Shown: in pieces, positions 35,038-43,732 of the stretch
Numbering within the stretch: the first letter of the stretch is position 1
Layout of the letters: each line of letters opens with the position of its first letter
Assembly (NCBI GenBank): GCA_017849585.1
Contig: JAFIGT010000011.1
Location: 62,001 to 126,000 of the forward strand
Length of the DNA: 64,000 nucleotides
Reading direction: 5' to 3'
DNA from: Verrucomicrobium sp.
GTDB taxonomy: Bacteria > Verrucomicrobiota > Verrucomicrobiia > Methylacidiphilales > UBA1321
Position numbers and translations under genes: made by a program
Notes under the pieces: generated by a model
The model's input: only the letters and a program-made list of their open reading frames with translations
What the model was told of the DNA's origin: nothing
Database searches by the model: none

Positions 35038-37701
35038 ATGTTTCGCGAATTGATCGGTAAAATCACTCCGGCTGTTTTTCTAAAGGAAGCTAGGGCCGCT
35101 TCCCGAACCATCACCGAACATGAACAGCGATTGGTGGCGATATGTGGTCTCACTGTCGAGGAGACAGTGGCAAAATTGGGAGTGACGGATCAGGGATTGA
35201 GCGCAGGGGCCGTGGAGGAACGGCGCGCGGAGTTCGGCGCAAACGAACTGGGGCCGAAGGTGGCGCACGGATTTCTTTTCGAGATTCTGGAACGATGTAA
35301 AAATCCCCTCGTCATCCAGTTGGTGATCATCTGCGGGGTGTCGCTCGCGATGGAGGATTTCCGTTCCGCCACGGTCGTCGGCGGGATGCTATTTCTAAGC
35401 GTGATGCTCTCCTATTTTCAGGAACGCCGTTCCAATCTCGCCGTGGAACGACTCCGCGCGATGGTGCAGACCAACTCGATCGTGATCCGCGACGGCAAGG
35501 AAGAGGAATTGCCGATGAGCGAACTGGTCCCCGGCGATCTGATCGTGCTGCAGGCGGGGGCGATCATCCCGGCGGACGTGCGTCTGATCAGCGCGAAGGA
35601 CTTTTTCGTCAGCCAATCCTCGCTCACCGGCGAATCGATGCCGGTGGAGAAGAATACCGCTGCCAGCAATGTCAGTGGTCGCGGCCTGATCGAACTCCAG
35701 AACGCGTGCTTCCAAGGCAGCAACGTCCTGAGCGGCTCGGCCCGCGCGGTGGTCGTCAATACGGGCACCCGCACCCACTTTGGTGCGATCTCGGCGAAGT
35801 TATCCGATGCGCCGGTGCCGACGAGTTTTGACCGCGGCATCTCGGGGTTCACGTGGTTGATGATCCGCTACATGGTGATCATGGTGGCGGTGGTGTTCCT
35901 GATCGTGGGCTTAACGAAGCACGATTGGGTGGATGCGCTGTTGTTCGGCCTGGCCATTGCGGTGGGGTTGACCCCGGAGATGTTGCCGATGATTGTGACG
36001 GTGAATCTGTCGCGCGGAGCGATGAGCATGTCGCGCAAGAAGGTGATCGTGAAGCGGCTGAACTCGATCCAGAACTTCGGCGCGATCGACATCCTGTGCA
36101 CGGACAAAACCGGAACGCTGACGCAGGACAACATTGTCCTCGAAAAACATGTCGATGTGACCAATCGCGACAGCGACGACGTGCTGCGCTACGCGTGGAT
36201 GAACAGCTATTATCAAACCGGGCTGCGCAACCTGCTGGACCGCTCGATTCTTTCCCACGCCGATCTCGATGTGGAGCGCAACTGCCGCAAGGTCGACGAA
36301 ATTCCGTTCGACTTCCAACGCAAGCGGATGTCGGTGGTAATCGACTACGAGGAAGACCACGTGCTGATCTGCAAAGGCGCGGTGGAGGATATCTACCGGG
36401 CCTGCACGCACTATCAGGTGGATGACGAAATCCACCCGATGATCGATCTGATCAAGAACGACCTGTTGGAGGAATATGAGGCGTTCAGCGCGGACGGCTA
36501 CCGCGTGCTGGCGATTGCGTACCGCGAGTTTCCGCGCTCGAAGCAGGTCTTCTCCGTCGAAGATGAGAACGAATTGATCCTGCTCGGCTACATCGCGTTT
36601 TTCGATCCGCCGAAGGATTCCTCCGCGAAGGCGATCGAAATGCTGCTCAAGGCGGGCGTGAGCACGAAGGTGCTCACGGGTGACAATGCCTTGGTGACGC
36701 GCAAGATTTGCCGCGACGTCGGCCTGCACGTCGATGAGGTGATCACGGGCGACCGACTTTTGACGCTCTCGCAGGACGAACTCGGCGCTCTCGCGGAAAA
36801 GCACAATGTCTTCGCGCGACTCTCCCCGACGCAAAAAGAGGAGATCATCGTCGCGCTGCAAAAGCGAGGTCACGTGGTCGGCTACCTCGGCGACGGCATC
36901 AACGATGCGCCATCGTTGCGCGTGGCGGACGTGGGCATCTCGGTCGATACGGCGGTGGATGTGGCGAAGGAATCGGCGGATATCGTGCTGCTGGAAAAAA
37001 GCCTGATGGTGCTGGAGGACGGCATCATCGAAGGCCGCAAGGTTTTCGGCAACATCATCAAATACATCCGCATGGGCGCGAGCTCGAATTTCGGCAATAT
37101 GTTCAGCGTGGTGGGCGGGAGCTACTTCTTGCCATTCCTGCCGATGGCGCCGATTCAGGTGCTGGTGAACAACCTGCTCTATGATGCGTCGCAGGTGGGC
37201 ATCCCGATGGATAACGTGGATGAGGAGTACATCAAGACGCCGCGCAAATGGAACATCGAGAACATCAAGAAGTTCATGCTCTTCATCGGGCCGATGAGCT
37301 CGCTCTTCGATTATGCGACGTTCTTCCTGATGCTTTATTTCTTCAACTGCCGTCTCTTCAGTGATCCCGGCACAAGCCCGGCGATGAAGGATTACTACGA
37401 GAGCCTTTTCCATACTGGCTGGTTCGTGGAATCGATCCTGACACAGACATTGATCGTGCACATCATTCGTTCACGCAAGATCCCGTTCTTTCAAAGCAGT
37501 CCAAGCGCGACGCTGGTGCTGAGCACGCTGGTAGTGATGACGCTGGGCGTCTACTTACCGTATTCGCCTGTGGCACATTATTTCGGCATGGTGCCGCTGC
37601 CGCCGATTTACTGGGCGTGGATCGTGGGCTTCCTGGTGACGTATGCGACCCTGACCCATTTTGTGAAGGTGTGGTTCTTTAACAAGTACGGAGTGGATTA
37701 A
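35038..37701 (+). CDS. mgtA: Magnesium-translocating P-type ATPase (P3B, MgtA/MgtB)
   Basis: 887 residues. P-type motifs are in order: TGES (197-200, actuator domain), LTPEMLP in the fourth membrane helix (P3B signature around 311-317), DKTGTLTQ with phosphorylated D356, and GDGIND near 620. The helices after that include PFLPMAPIQVLVNNLLYDASQ, typical for MgtA/B. The soluble N-terminus is ~75 residues. It imports Mg2+ at the expense of ATP. No convincing M-box or mgtL-like leader was seen in the 230 bp upstream. Its stop overlaps the next gene's start (TAATG). Confidence 0.96.
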   Translation: MFRELIGKITPAVFLKEARAASRTITEHEQRLVAICGLTVEETVAKLGVTDQGLSAGAVEERRAEFGANELGPKVAHGFLFEILERCKNPLVIQLVIICGVSLAMEDFRSATVVGGMLFLSVMLSYFQERRSNLAVERLRAMVQTNSIVIRDGKEEELPMSELVPGDLIVLQAGAIIPADVRLISAKDFFVSQSSLTGESMPVEKNTAASNVSGRGLIELQNACFQGSNVLSGSARAVVVNTGTRTHFGAISAKLSDAPVPTSFDRGISGFTWLMIRYMVIMVAVVFLIVGLTKHDWVDALLFGLAIAVGLTPEMLPMIVTVNLSRGAMSMSRKKVIVKRLNSIQNFGAIDILCTDKTGTLTQDNIVLEKHVDVTNRDSDDVLRYAWMNSYYQTGLRNLLDRSILSHADLDVERNCRKVDEIPFDFQRKRMSVVIDYEEDHVLICKGAVEDIYRACTHYQVDDEIHPMIDLIKNDLLEEYEAFSADGYRVLAIAYREFPRSKQVFSVEDENELILLGYIAFFDPPKDSSAKAIEMLLKAGVSTKVLTGDNALVTRKICRDVGLHVDEVITGDRLLTLSQDELGALAEKHNVFARLSPTQKEEIIVALQKRGHVVGYLGDGINDAPSLRVADVGISVDTAVDVAKESADIVLLEKSLMVLEDGIIEGRKVFGNIIKYIRMGASSNFGNMFSVVGGSYFLPFLPMAPIQVLVNNLLYDASQVGIPMDNVDEEYIKTPRKWNIENIKKFMLFIGPMSSLFDYATFFLMLYFFNCRLFSDPGTSPAMKDYYESLFHTGWFVESILTQTLIVHIIRSRKIPFFQSSPSATLVLSTLVVMTLGVYLPYSPVAHYFGMVPLPPIYWAWIVGFLVTYATLTHFVKVWFFNKYGVD

Positions 37702-38507
37702 TGAAAAGTCTCTTGAACGCGTTGCAGGATGGCCGCCTGATTGAATTGCCGGATAGCTCCAAGGAAAAGGCGCTGCAATATCTCGCGACGCTCATTGAAG
37801 CGATTCCTGATCTAAAGGCGGGCACAGATGTTGCGGAGGGCGTACTGGCCCGCGAACGTGCGTACAACACGGGCATCGGCAAGGGCTGGGGTTGTCCCCA
37901 TGTGCGGACGAATCAGGACGGCGAACTGGTCTGCGCGGTGGGTTGGAGTCCGGCCGGACTGGATTACGGCTCGAGCGACGGCGCGCTGGTGCATCTGGTG
38001 GTGATGTATTATGTCCCGGACAGCCAGAAGAACGCGTATCTGAAGGAAATCTCGACGCTGGCGCGGGCGATTCAAACTGTCCCGGCATTACAGGACTTAA
38101 GCTCGCTCAACGATCTCTCCGAGGCGCGGCACCGGTTGCTGGACATCATTTCCGCCGCGGTGGAATCGTACGGTCCTGAGGCCAAAGCACGCATGATCCG
38201 GCTGGAAGCGAAACAAGCCGCAGTAGTAGAGCCAGCCCTGGCGCAAGAACTGCCGTTTGATATCGCGCATGATATTCTCGCCCTCAACGTACTGGTGCTG
38301 CAGGGCGGCAAATCGCTGATCCTGACACAGCATGCGGACTTGGTGACGCACCTGGAAGCATCGCACGATTTGCCGGCATCGCTGAGCAAACATACGCCCT
38401 TTGATCTGGCTGGCTACCGGATCATTCCGCGTGGAGCCACGACGTACCAGCCGGACCGGTTGCTGTACGATTGCCTCGCGATCAAGTTGCAGGCAAAGCT
38501 TGCGTGA
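37701..38507 (+). CDS. PTS EIIA type-2 domain protein coupled to mgtA
   Basis: 268 residues. Residues ~1-145 form a fructose/nitrogen-type EIIA domain: LLNALQDGRLIELP at the start, VLARERAYNTGIGKGWGCPH with the phospho-accepting His at 67, DGALVHLVVMYYVP and a final helix. Residues ~150-268 form a second domain that I do not recognise (LPFDIAHDILALNVLVLQGGKS..., ...AGYRIIPRG). The ATG shares its A with the mgtA stop (TAATG), so translation is coupled. No EI, HPr or EIIBC is present. It looks regulatory, perhaps setting Mg2+ or other cation uptake by phosphorylation state. Confidence 0.85.
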   Translation: MKSLLNALQDGRLIELPDSSKEKALQYLATLIEAIPDLKAGTDVAEGVLARERAYNTGIGKGWGCPHVRTNQDGELVCAVGWSPAGLDYGSSDGALVHLVVMYYVPDSQKNAYLKEISTLARAIQTVPALQDLSSLNDLSEARHRLLDIISAAVESYGPEAKARMIRLEAKQAAVVEPALAQELPFDIAHDILALNVLVLQGGKSLILTQHADLVTHLEASHDLPASLSKHTPFDLAGYRIIPRGATTYQPDRLLYDCLAIKLQAKLA

Positions 38508-38549
38508 GCTTGCCACGACCCGACCGGTTGTAGAAGATAGTCACCTGTC

Positions 38550-41500
38550 ATGAGTATCCCTGCCGAGTCACCGTTTGAGTCGTCTCCTGTGGAGACCGTC
38601 GCCGATCGAACACGTGAAGGGGCCATTGGCCTGAGCGATTGGTTGGCGGCGGCGTTGGTGATGCTGGTTTCGTTCGCGCTTTATGTTTACACGCTCATGC
38701 CGAACGTGGGCATGCTCGACTCCGGCGAACTGGTTACGGCGGCGGCGCTCTTCGGTGTGCCGCATCCTCCGGGGTATCCATTCTGGAGCTTGACCGGTTT
38801 TATCCTCACAGAAATTCTGCCGGTCGGAAATTACGCATGGCGGATCAATCTGCTCTCCGCGATTTTCGGCTCGCTCTCGTGCGCGTTGCTGGCTTTGCTG
38901 GTCGCCGCGTCAAGCCGCTGGCTGCTCATTCGCTCCATGCCGGAGGATCGTGCCCAACGGGCGCGGCTTTCCTTCTACGGTGGCGCAACGGCGGGCTTCA
39001 TCCTGGCGTTCAGCGAAGTGATGTGGGGGCAGGCAGTCGTCTCCGATCACGTGCGCACGCAGAATTCCTTTTTGCTTCTGTTGACCTTCGTCTGCATGTA
39101 CCGGTGGATTATTAATCCGGACAAGCGGCGTTGGCTGCTGGCCTCGGTGTTCGTGTTCTGTCTCGGTGTGACGAATCATCCGACCATCCTCGCGAATGCG
39201 CCCGCGTTTTTGCTGCCGGTTTATTTTGTGCGACGCCGCTTCTTTCCGTCCTTCCTCGTCGGCTATGTGCTGCTGGCGATGACCGCGATGGGTGTGCTGT
39301 CGTGGTACTCAGGGGATTACGGCATGCAGGCGATTGCGGGACGGCTCGCACTGGGCACCGCGGTATTGTCGGCAGGAATCGGCTTCTGGCACATGAAGGA
39401 GTTTCACCTGCAGCGATTCCTGATCGGTGCCCTGATTATCGGCGTGATCTGGCTGGCGGCCGGGTATGGAATCGGTGGCTGGTTCCGGGTGGATTCGCGG
39501 TTTGGATTGGAGCTTTTTTTGCTGGCGAGTGTGGCGGCCGGTTTCGTGGCCACTTCGATCCTTGACTGGCGTTTCATCGTGGGGGCGCTGCTGGCCGGAT
39601 GGTGCGCGCTGTTCATGTTTGCGAAGAGCCAGATTTCCTCCGCGACGAATCCACCGATGAACTGGAGTTACGCCAAGGAAAATCGCGGTCTGTACCAATC
39701 CATCGTGCGCGGTCAGTACGACAACAGTCTTCCGACGATGATCAAGCGCCATGTGGGACCAATCGTTGGCTATCATGATCGCGAAGCGGTTTCGGACCGG
39801 ACGAATGACATGGCATCGCAGATCGAATACTTTGGTATTCTCGCGCGCACGATCAAGCTTTACGTCCTGAGCCTGGAGTGGAATTTCACTCTGCCGATCT
39901 GCCTATTGGTTTTTCCACTGCGCCTCTATTTCCGTCATTTGGACGAACACCAGCGACCGTGGGTGTACTTCATGATTTTTTCGTTCGTACTGCTCGCGTT
40001 CACGCTGACATTTGTCGATACGCCGAAGATGCTCGATAATGCGTCGTGGATGGCGGTGAAGCCGTTCCACATTCTCTCCCATTGCCTGATCGTGATGGCG
40101 ATTGGCTACGGGATTGTTTCCGGACTGCTTTACCTGTCAGAGCTCATGAGGGGATTGCCCACCTGGCTCCTGGCAGCGTCACTGTGCTTGGCATTGTTGC
40201 CGCTGCAGGAGAACGTATTGAAGTCGAGCCGCCGGGGTCATTGGTTCGGCTGGATGTACGGCGTGGACATGCTGAAGCCGCTGGACAAAGGCGCGATCGT
40301 TTATGGCGGCACCGATCCGGGGCGCTTCATCCCGACCTACATGATCTTTTGCGAAAGCCAGCAACCGGATCGTTTCAAGCGCGATCCCAGCTTCGACCGC
40401 CGCGATCTCTACATCATCACGCAAAATGCCCTGGCCGACATCGATTACGAGCGCTACATCCGCGATCATTACGATGACCGGTTCCGCCCGAAAACATTCA
40501 CGGCTTTCGAAAAGTGGCTGGGCCGCGACAAGCAGTATCCGAAGGAAAGTTTGAATCTGCTTAGTGATGAGGAATTTGGCGAATGTTACCGGGAGTTCGC
40601 CGAGGAAAAACCGCGTCGCGCCAGCGCTAATGATCCCATGGAGATCTTCCGGCTCAATGGCATCGTGGCGAAGCGGATCTTCGACAAAAACAAGGCCAAA
40701 CACACTTTCTATGTGGAGGAGAGCATCCGCGTGGAGTGGATGTATGCATATATGGTTCCTGCCGGCTTGCTCCTGCGGCTGAATCCGGAGCCGCTGAAGA
40801 CGTTGCCGCCGGCTACGATCGCGGAGGATCGCAAGTTTTGGGACGCCTACACGCAGCGGTTGCTGAACGACCCGCATTTTGCCCGCGATCCAGACGCGCA
40901 ACGCAGCTTTGCGAAATTGCGCAATTCTACCGCGAATATGTACCGGTGGCGCGGATTGAAGGATGAGGCTTTGTATGCGTACCGGCAGGCGCTGCAGCTC
41001 TCGGCAGATAATGCGGAGGTGGTGGAGACCTATTTCCAGTACCTCATCCAGCTCGATCTTTTTGATGAGGCGCAAAGCCTGATCGAACGGACCCGCCGGA
41101 TTGATCCGCGTAACGATGCCTATGACAAGATGTTGGTGGATATCCGCCGGGGACGCGAGGGCGCGGTGGAGCTGCGAGAGGTGCAGGGACAATTGGCGAT
41201 AAAACCGCACGATCTGGCGCTGCGGATGCGCGAGGTGGAGTTGTTGGGCGGACGTCGCAATCCAGAGCAGTTCCTGAGCAGTTTGGAAAAACTGATCGCG
41301 CATCCGGATTTGCCGCATGATGTGTTCGTGCAATATATGCGGCTGCTCACCGATACAGGTTATCTGGACGATGCCTTGCGGATGTTGGCGCTGCGGGCCA
41401 GGTTGGAACCGAAGAATGGGGACCTGCAGTTCAATCACGCCGCATTGGCTGCCTACAAGGGAGAAACGAAACAGGCGCTGCAAGCGTTACGTCAGGCGAT

Positions 41501-41615
41501 TGCCATCAATCGTGATGTCTACACGGAATCGGCGCGGACTGATCTGCGTTTCCTGTCATTGCGCACGAACGCGGAGTTTCGCAAGCTGGTGCCGCCGTTG
41601 GCCCCGCCGCATTGA
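38550..41615 (+). CDS. DUF2723 (GT-C-like, protein O-mannosyltransferase-like) membrane protein with TPR tail
   Basis: 1021 residues. After a short soluble start there are about 11-12 membrane helices (35-560). The first loop has LMPNVGMLDSGELVTAAALFG followed by VPHPPGYPFW, the DUF2723 signature; the Asp in DSGE is the presumed catalytic acid of GT-C enzymes. The soluble C-terminus (about 790-1020) consists of TPR-like helical pairs (ALYAYRQALQLSADNAEVV, DEAQSLIERTRRIDPRN). The likely role is lipid-linked sugar transfer on the periplasmic side. Donor unknown. A strong terminator follows. Confidence 0.88.
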   Translation: MSIPAESPFESSPVETVADRTREGAIGLSDWLAAALVMLVSFALYVYTLMPNVGMLDSGELVTAAALFGVPHPPGYPFWSLTGFILTEILPVGNYAWRINLLSAIFGSLSCALLALLVAASSRWLLIRSMPEDRAQRARLSFYGGATAGFILAFSEVMWGQAVVSDHVRTQNSFLLLLTFVCMYRWIINPDKRRWLLASVFVFCLGVTNHPTILANAPAFLLPVYFVRRRFFPSFLVGYVLLAMTAMGVLSWYSGDYGMQAIAGRLALGTAVLSAGIGFWHMKEFHLQRFLIGALIIGVIWLAAGYGIGGWFRVDSRFGLELFLLASVAAGFVATSILDWRFIVGALLAGWCALFMFAKSQISSATNPPMNWSYAKENRGLYQSIVRGQYDNSLPTMIKRHVGPIVGYHDREAVSDRTNDMASQIEYFGILARTIKLYVLSLEWNFTLPICLLVFPLRLYFRHLDEHQRPWVYFMIFSFVLLAFTLTFVDTPKMLDNASWMAVKPFHILSHCLIVMAIGYGIVSGLLYLSELMRGLPTWLLAASLCLALLPLQENVLKSSRRGHWFGWMYGVDMLKPLDKGAIVYGGTDPGRFIPTYMIFCESQQPDRFKRDPSFDRRDLYIITQNALADIDYERYIRDHYDDRFRPKTFTAFEKWLGRDKQYPKESLNLLSDEEFGECYREFAEEKPRRASANDPMEIFRLNGIVAKRIFDKNKAKHTFYVEESIRVEWMYAYMVPAGLLLRLNPEPLKTLPPATIAEDRKFWDAYTQRLLNDPHFARDPDAQRSFAKLRNSTANMYRWRGLKDEALYAYRQALQLSADNAEVVETYFQYLIQLDLFDEAQSLIERTRRIDPRNDAYDKMLVDIRRGREGAVELREVQGQLAIKPHDLALRMREVELLGGRRNPEQFLSSLEKLIAHPDLPHDVFVQYMRLLTDTGYLDDALRMLALRARLEPKNGDLQFNHAALAAYKGETKQALQALRQAIAINRDVYTESARTDLRFLSLRTNAEFRKLVPPLAPPH

Positions 41616-41666
41616 GTTCGGCGGCTTTGGAATCGACTAAGGCAATCGAAAGCTACTTTTCCCAAC

Positions 41667-41702
41667 AAAAAAGGCGACACACCGGAGTGCGTCGCCTTTT
41701 TT
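41667..41702. terminator. Bidirectional Rho-independent terminator
   Basis: The stem GGCGAC-A-CAC / GTG-C-GTCGCC has a CGGA loop and one mismatch; it is flanked by A6 on the left and T6 on the right. It serves both the DUF2723 gene (+) and the convergent small gene (-). Confidence 0.9.
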
Positions 41703-41717
41703 GTATCTAGCAGAGGT

Positions 41718-41918
41718 TTAGCCCTTTTTCAGCAGGGGCAGACCGGTGCGGGAGTTTTCCGACACGACATATCCGGCGGGGAGAGCATCGAGCGCGCCTG
41801 CTTTGGCTTCGCTGCCAAAGTAGTAGAGCATTACTTTCTGACCGCCTTTAAGGGTTTGTTCGCGACCGTGTAGATAGAACGTCTTGCCATTTTTTTTGCT
41901 AACAACGCTAAATGCCAT
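41718..41918 (-). CDS. Small conserved hypothetical protein
   Basis: 66 residues with a clean ending and a terminator 15 bp downstream. The sequence reads as one small beta domain: FSVVSKKNGKTFYLHGREQ, then KVMLYYFG, then LPAGYVVSENSRTGLPLLKKG. It is compatible with a conserved orphan protein also found in cyanobacteria and other Gram-negatives, but I cannot name a family. It is monocistronic, with the ribosomal-protein operon terminator 150 bp upstream of its start. Confidence 0.75.
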   Translation of the reverse strand: MAFSVVSKKNGKTFYLHGREQTLKGGQKVMLYYFGSEAKAGALDALPAGYVVSENSRTGLPLLKKG

Positions 41919-42069
41919 AGTTCTTGTAGGTTAGGAAGCGGATGGACGCCTGCAAGTCTAAACCGGTGGCCGGGTTAGGCTAGGGGCAAGGGGTTATTCC
42001 ATCGACCGCCTCATGCGCTCTGGTGAAGTTCTATCAAGTGGATCGCGAGGTCATCATGTCTGCAAAGCA

Positions 42070-42101
42070 AAACGGCGGTTCCCGGTTGGGAACCGCCGTT
42101 T
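42070..42101. terminator. Rho-independent terminator after rpmB
   Basis: A perfect 14-bp stem AAACGGCGGTTCCC / GGGAACCGCCGTTT with a GGTT loop. On the minus strand the stem ends in TTTT and leads into a T-containing stretch. It lies 30 bp past the rpmB stop and ends the dksA-like/rpsR/rpmB run. Confidence 0.88.
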
Positions 42102-42130
42102 GAAGTGATTGGAGCTAGAGAGACCGGGGT

Positions 42131-42394
42131 TTAGATGACGCCCGCTTCCTTAAGGGAAGTGTAGGCACCGTTCTTGTTGATGGTCTTGAGCGCGCGGGCC
42201 GTGAGTTTGACGGTGACGTAGCGCTTGAGTTCCGGTACGAAAATGCGCTTGGTCTTCAGGTTGGGCTGGAAGGTGCGCGGGGTATTAGCGGTCACGTGCG
42301 TACCGATACCACCTTTTTTCTTGGCTTTACCGCTACGGAGAATGCGGGTGCCTTTGACCGGCTTGGCTTTGGTAATGGAGCAAATTCTGGACAT
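42131..42394 (-). CDS. rpmB: 50S ribosomal protein L28
   Basis: 87 residues. MSRICSITKAKPVKG at the start, RTFQPNLKTKRIFVPELKRYVTVKLTARALKTINKNGA in the middle and LKEAG at the end are the L28 pattern. The usual zinc-binding Cys of some L28 forms are absent except C5, which suits a C-minus form. A Gly-rich insert (KAKKKGGIGTH) lies near residue 28. It follows rpsR by 31 bp on the minus strand and is followed by a strong terminator. Confidence 0.94.
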   Translation of the reverse strand: MSRICSITKAKPVKGTRILRSGKAKKKGGIGTHVTANTPRTFQPNLKTKRIFVPELKRYVTVKLTARALKTINKNGAYTSLKEAGVI

Positions 42395-42425
42395 GGTGTG
42401 GTTTCCTCTCTGTCTGTAAGTAGTC

Positions 42426-42662
42426 TTATTTCAGGAGAAGCACGTTGCGGGCGCGCTTGATTTCCTGGACAAGTTTACGGTGGAGCTTGGAAGGCATGCC
42501 GGTGATGCGCCGCGGCAGGATGCGGCCTTTTTCGGTCACGAACTTCTTGAGCAGCTCGGTGTTTTTGAAATCAATCGCCTCCGAGTTGATATCGATACGA
42601 CGCTTGGTCGTATTGCGCGGGTTGCGGCGACGGGTGCGGTTGTTCTTGGGGTTAACGGACAT
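42426..42662 (-). CDS. rpsR: 30S ribosomal protein S18
   Basis: 78 residues. The core [27 protein letters not shown] followed by [19 protein letters not shown] is the S18 signature. The N-terminal 22 residues are Arg/Asn-rich and lack the Cys that some S18 proteins carry. It is encoded between the dksA-like gene and rpmB. The more usual neighbours rpsF, ssb and rplI are not here. Confidence 0.95.
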   Translation of the reverse strand: MSVNPKNNRTRRRNPRNTTKRRIDINSEAIDFKNTELLKKFVTEKGRILPRRITGMPSKLHRKLVQEIKRARNVLLLK

Positions 42663-42742
42663 ACTTTTCTCTCTCTTCTATTATCACTTCTTCCTCGAAG
42701 GGCCACATCAGGCGGCCGCTCTCTCAGGAGTACGCTATTCTG

Positions 42743-43465
42743 CTATTCTTTCTCTTTCTTTCTATCATCGTCCTCGATGGATTCGTCTTCGTCCTCCGAG
42801 AAATTGTCGGCGGCATCCATGAACTGCGGGGTGGTCTCCCAGCGGCGGCGACCGCGATTTTCGCGTTCGATCTGCTGTTGGCATTCCACAGTGCAGCGGG
42901 CAAAAGGTACGGCTTCGAGCCGTGCCCCAGGAATCGCTTTACCCGACATCTCGCAGATGCCGTAGGTCCCGCCTTCAATGCGCTTGAGAGCCTCTTCGAT
43001 TTCGTAGAGGGCATCCTGCTCTTGGGAGAGCAGGCTCAGGGCGAAGTCCTTTTCATAGGCGTCGCTGCCGGCATCGGCTTGGTGTTCGCCGAAGGCACTG
43101 GCTTCGCTGCCTTCCGGGCGGGAACGCAAGTTATCCTGCGCGACGCCCTGCATTTGGTCAAGAATATGATCACGGAGCTCCAAAAGGCGAGTCCGCTGAC
43201 GGCTGATGAAATCTTTGCTTAACGACATTTTTTCCGGTGTGACGAGTTTGGAAACGGGTTTGAGGATGGGCTTGGGAGCCAGTTGCGAGCTGGACTTGAT
43301 CACGGCCTTTGCGGGCTTGCTCTCGACGGCTTTCACCGTCTTGGAAGTAGGCTTGACCGTCTTGTGTTTAACGGCAGGCTGCGCTTTTTTTGTAGCCAAA
43401 GGTTTGGCTTTTTTTGCGCTCGGCTTGGCAGCTTTACTCTTGGGAGAACGGGATTTTTGGCCCAT
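42743..43465 (-). CDS. TraR/DksA-family protein with degenerate zinc finger and basic N-tail
   Basis: 240 residues. Residues 1-75 form a Lys/Ala/Pro-rich tail, 80-165 form the DksA coiled coil (LSKDFISRQRTRLLELRDHIL, SLLSQEQDALYEIEEALKRIEGG) and 168-200 the zinc-finger region (YGICEMSGKAIPGARLEAVPFARCTVEC). Of the four canonical zinc Cys, C171 and C195 remain; the second is S174 and the third is T192, with a shifted C191. The C-terminus is acidic (FSEDEDESIEDDD). DksA-type proteins bind the RNA polymerase secondary channel. It is the first gene of the rpsR-rpmB run. Confidence 0.88.
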   Translation of the reverse strand: MGQKSRSPKSKAAKPSAKKAKPLATKKAQPAVKHKTVKPTSKTVKAVESKPAKAVIKSSSQLAPKPILKPVSKLVTPEKMSLSKDFISRQRTRLLELRDHILDQMQGVAQDNLRSRPEGSEASAFGEHQADAGSDAYEKDFALSLLSQEQDALYEIEEALKRIEGGTYGICEMSGKAIPGARLEAVPFARCTVECQQQIERENRGRRRWETTPQFMDAADNFSEDEDESIEDDDRKKEKE

Positions 43466-43732
43466 AAGAACCGGTAGTCCTAGCGAAGGGCCAACTCTTT
43501 GCCAATCAAAAAATTGGAATTTCTTTTACCGGAATCGTCTCTTTGACATCCGAATCAGCTGTTCCCAGCGCGCTATTTCTCTCCTTTTTATGTTCTCTTT
43601 CCTCTTGGATCCGCGTCATTTCGACCGAAATAGAACCAGTAAACGCCATGTTTTCGACATAAGTTCTTAATTCGAAGTAATTACTACCGAAATTATTTAA
43701 AAGATGGCTAAGTATTTAAGTTGTGTTATCCT

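Noticed and set aside
35911-37461. A 516-codon minus-strand frame antisense to mgtA
   Set aside because: Its translation is a His/Arg/Asp-rich mirror of conserved ATPase codons, without signal, motif or start context.
41939-42069. The 130-bp stretch between rpmB terminator and the small gene as a possible RNA gene
   Set aside because: No stable long stem, tRNA pattern or conserved RNA element could be found by eye.
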